A stretch of 44,316 nt of DNA, taken from positions 1 to 44,316 of IMG/VR virus record IMGVR_UViG_3300006621_000010; one strand, given 5' to 3'. The translations under genes were made by a program, and so were the position numbers. Of this stretch, positions 42,950 to 44,316 are shown in pieces. Numbering within the stretch: the first letter of the stretch is position 1; every line of letters starts with the position of its first letter. Origin of the DNA: a virus. A model generated the notes under the pieces. That model did not search any database. It worked only from the letters and a program-made list of their open reading frames with translations, and was not told the origin of the DNA.

Positions 42950-43054
42950 CTACTTCTTCTTCTTCACTGGCTTCTTCATGCCCGCAGCGGCTTTCTTTGC
43001 GGCGGCTTTACCTTTAGCGGTGTATGGATAGGATTTACCTTTTACGTTTGGCAT
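42950..43054 (-). CDS. 34-residue basic protein
   Basis: The frame from the ATG at 43054 encodes MPNVKGKSYPYTAKGKAAAK and a Lys/Ala-rich end (KKAAAGMKKPVKKKK). Short proteins of this pattern are frequent in marine phage lysis-packaging regions. It overlaps no gene but lies tightly between two small basic genes, with AAGGAG upstream. Confidence 0.65.
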   Translation of the reverse strand: MPNVKGKSYPYTAKGKAAAKKAAAGMKKPVKKKK

Positions 43055-43063
43055 AATGACTCC

Positions 43064-43315
43064 TTATGCTGTCGATGAATTACCACTACAGCCCCACCGT
43101 TTCCGGCTGAGACGTAATGGACTGTTAGGATCTGAGGCAGCTTTCTTATGCTTCTTCATCTGTGCATTAGATCGCGCACAGTAAGCATCGCCTTTACCTG
43201 TTCCGGGCTGGACACGGGCAGAACCATCCTTGGCTTTCCCCGCTTGCCCGTAAGATACACGGCGACCTTCTGCCGTGATCTTTAGTTTTGCTTTACCTTT
43301 AGCTGGCCCGCTCAT
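43064..43315 (-). CDS. DUF6321-like small basic protein
   Basis: The 83-residue protein contains GTGKGDAYCARSNAQMKKHK and DPNSPLRLSRKRWGCSG, a recognisable conserved phage domain with Cys46 and Cys76. The N-terminus is Lys/Gly-rich. The start overlaps the holin stop as ATGA. The function is unknown, and its charge and cysteines suggest nucleic acid or metal binding. Confidence 0.75.
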   Translation of the reverse strand: MSGPAKGKAKLKITAEGRRVSYGQAGKAKDGSARVQPGTGKGDAYCARSNAQMKKHKKAASDPNSPLRLSRKRWGCSGNSSTA

Positions 43316-43716
43316 TTTGATATGCCTTTCAGCTTTTCAAATGTTCTAAGTCCAGACATCCCAAGCATGGCGAGTGTTAGTTCTAATAGAATATCTGTCT
43401 TGATCTCCGGCATAGCTACGTCCACACCAGCCATCGCAACGCCCCACTGTGAGACGGGGAAGCCGATGAACACCCAGAAAATTCCTAGCGCACATGACCA
43501 ACCAATAGCTGGTCGCCAAGACGCAACGAACCAGTGACGGCTACCCGCTTCGATCTGATTTGTCTTGATGGTTTCGAGGCTGATATTCGCCGCGTTGTCT
43601 ACGAGGTTCTTCTCGATGTCCTGTAGGGCTTTCTCTTTTGCCCCTTTGTCTGGGATAGTTTTGTCCAACACGTTACTCACCAGAGGCAGTAACTGTGGTA
43701 TCAAAGCTGCTATCAT
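43312..43716 (-). CDS. Holin (3TM type)
   Basis: The 134-residue protein has an amphipathic N-terminus (ALIPQLLPLVSNVLDKTIPD), a middle hydrophobic region (WRPAIGWSCALGIFWVFIGF, about 67-86) and a last one (TDILLELTLAMLGMSGLRTF). The SRHWFVASWRPAIGW segment is characteristic of the gene transfer agent/3TM holin family. It should make holes for the endolysin to reach the wall. GGAG precedes the ATG. Confidence 0.85.
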   Translation of the reverse strand: MIAALIPQLLPLVSNVLDKTIPDKGAKEKALQDIEKNLVDNAANISLETIKTNQIEAGSRHWFVASWRPAIGWSCALGIFWVFIGFPVSQWGVAMAGVDVAMPEIKTDILLELTLAMLGMSGLRTFEKLKGISK

Positions 43717-43717
43717 T

Positions 43718-44176
43718 CTATGCTCCGTTTTGTTTCAGCCAGTACGCAAAGTAAAACAGCAGTGTCAGACCAGTTCCGACAACGACAATACCAGTTGCGA
43801 TAGCTATTATTTCTATGATTTGCTGACGTTTCTTAACGCGTTCAGCCGCGTCTTTTACTCGTTGCTTTCTTGCTTCTGCTTGGAATCTAACCCAATCCTG
43901 ATGCAAGCCGGGGCGACCATAATAAATCATCGCCTGTTCAATTTCTTTTTGTTGATTATTAATTGCCTCTAACGCCATAAAACTTTCTAACTCATTAGGG
44001 TTTTTGCCTCTGTGCCAGAATGAATTTTTGTCGCTATTTGCTTTTTTCGTGAGATCTTCCTTGGCATTAACCCACGCGCCAACGGCTGACCCTGCTTTAA
44101 GCAGTTCAGAACCATTGGCGATTGTTGAGCGAATTATTTTATAGGCAGCGTTAGCGGCGGCAAGTTCCGCCAGCAT
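43718..44176 (-). CDS. Membrane-anchored protein of the lysis region
   Basis: The protein has 152 residues from the ATG at 44176 (AGAGG six bases upstream). A GTG at 44179 is too close to that site. It is helical and Ala/Lys/Asn-rich, with SFWHRGKNPNELESFMALEA and YYGRPGLHQDWVRFQAEARK, then one strong C-terminal membrane segment (IIAIATGIVVVGTGLTLLFY, about 120-140). The family recurs in marine phages beside holins. A role in lysis is inferred. Confidence 0.75.
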   Translation of the reverse strand: MLAELAAANAAYKIIRSTIANGSELLKAGSAVGAWVNAKEDLTKKANSDKNSFWHRGKNPNELESFMALEAINNQQKEIEQAMIYYGRPGLHQDWVRFQAEARKQRVKDAAERVKKRQQIIEIIAIATGIVVVGTGLTLLFYFAYWLKQNGA

Positions 44177-44186
44177 CACACACCTC

Positions 44187-44316
44187 TTACATTTTACTGA
44201 ATATTACAGCGGCGAGAGACACGATCACGATTGTTGAACTCATGATCATAGCCTCTATCCGCCACATACGCTTATCTAAGTGAGACAACTGAAGTTGAAC
44301 TTGTTCATACCTCAGA
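44187..44316 (-). CDS. Small membrane protein, C-terminal part (continues from positions 47-1)
   Basis: The frame enters from position 1 with the codon GC|T split across the ends and reads LRYEQVQLQLSHLDKRMWRI then EAMIMSSTIVIVSLAAVIFS and KM before TAA at 44187. The last 17 residues are a membrane segment. With residues 1-16 from the other end it makes a 58-residue protein, upstream of the other lysis-region membrane genes. Confidence 0.85.
   Translation of the reverse strand, partial: LRYEQVQLQLSHLDKRMWRIEAMIMSSTIVIVSLAAVIFSKM

Noticed and set aside
1-44316. CRISPR arrays, insertion sequences and rRNA genes
   Set aside because: No regularly spaced repeat array, transposase gene or ribosomal RNA sequence was seen. 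The only tRNA-like sequence is the attP fragment.

Overview
The window is a bacteriophage genome of the T7-like (Autographiviridae-type) podovirus plan, and it is probably complete. Every confident gene lies on the minus strand. Adjacent genes abut or overlap by 1-4 bases (ATGA, TAATG, TGATG), and most starts have an AGGAG-type ribosome binding site. One small gene starts at position 47, runs off position 1 and continues in frame from position 44316 to a stop at 44187. The 44,316 bases therefore close into a circle, which fits a terminally redundant or permuted phage genome assembled as a circle.

Read in the direction of transcription (falling coordinates): (1) an early accessory region at 39.2-35.0 kb holds a DNA cytosine methyltransferase, a conserved phage protein with a cysteine triad and several small unknown genes, and its stem-loops and CCGG-rich sequence differ from the rest. 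(2) A lysogeny module at 34.75-32.65 kb holds an XRE-type regulator with upstream 9-bp repeats, an unknown gene, a tyrosine integrase, a small membrane protein, and an attP-like 46-nt copy of the 3' half of an initiator tRNA. (3) A single-subunit phage RNA polymerase is at 32.5-30.1 kb. (4) A replication and nucleotide module at 30.0-21.5 kb holds SSB, a RusA-like resolvase, primase-helicase, an HNH endonuclease, DNA polymerase A, 5'-3' exonuclease, a DUF3310 protein, a MazG-like protein and a B12-dependent ribonucleotide reductase. (5) A virion module at 21.3-0.05 kb holds a gp7.3-like protein, portal, scaffold, capsid, tail tubes A and B, four internal virion proteins, a T7-type tail fibre adaptor and three tandem receptor-binding or tail fibre proteins. 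(6) Across the origin, a lysis and packaging module at 44.3-39.4 kb holds small membrane proteins, a holin, tiny basic proteins, small and large terminase subunits and an M15 peptidase endolysin. The 38.85-39.4 kb junction between late and early ends is where the physical genome ends would be expected.

Together the genes describe a temperate T7-like phage. It can integrate into a host initiator tRNA gene, make late mRNA with its own polymerase, supply deoxynucleotides through a class II reductase, and lyse the cell with a holin and an M15 endopeptidase. The marine-type gene set (class II reductase, MazG, integrase beside RNA polymerase) and the tRNA sequence suggest an aquatic, possibly alphaproteobacterial, host. 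This is inference, not proof.

The most unusual features are these. The exonuclease has no stop before the DUF3310 gene and must be translated through it out of frame. An HNH endonuclease without a normal start codon overprints the TTG-started DNA polymerase gene. A tail fibre contains a cupredoxin domain with a full set of type-1 copper ligands. The tRNA fragment at attP can be drawn as a tRNA lacking only its D arm. The capsid gene has a structured leader bracketed by terminators.
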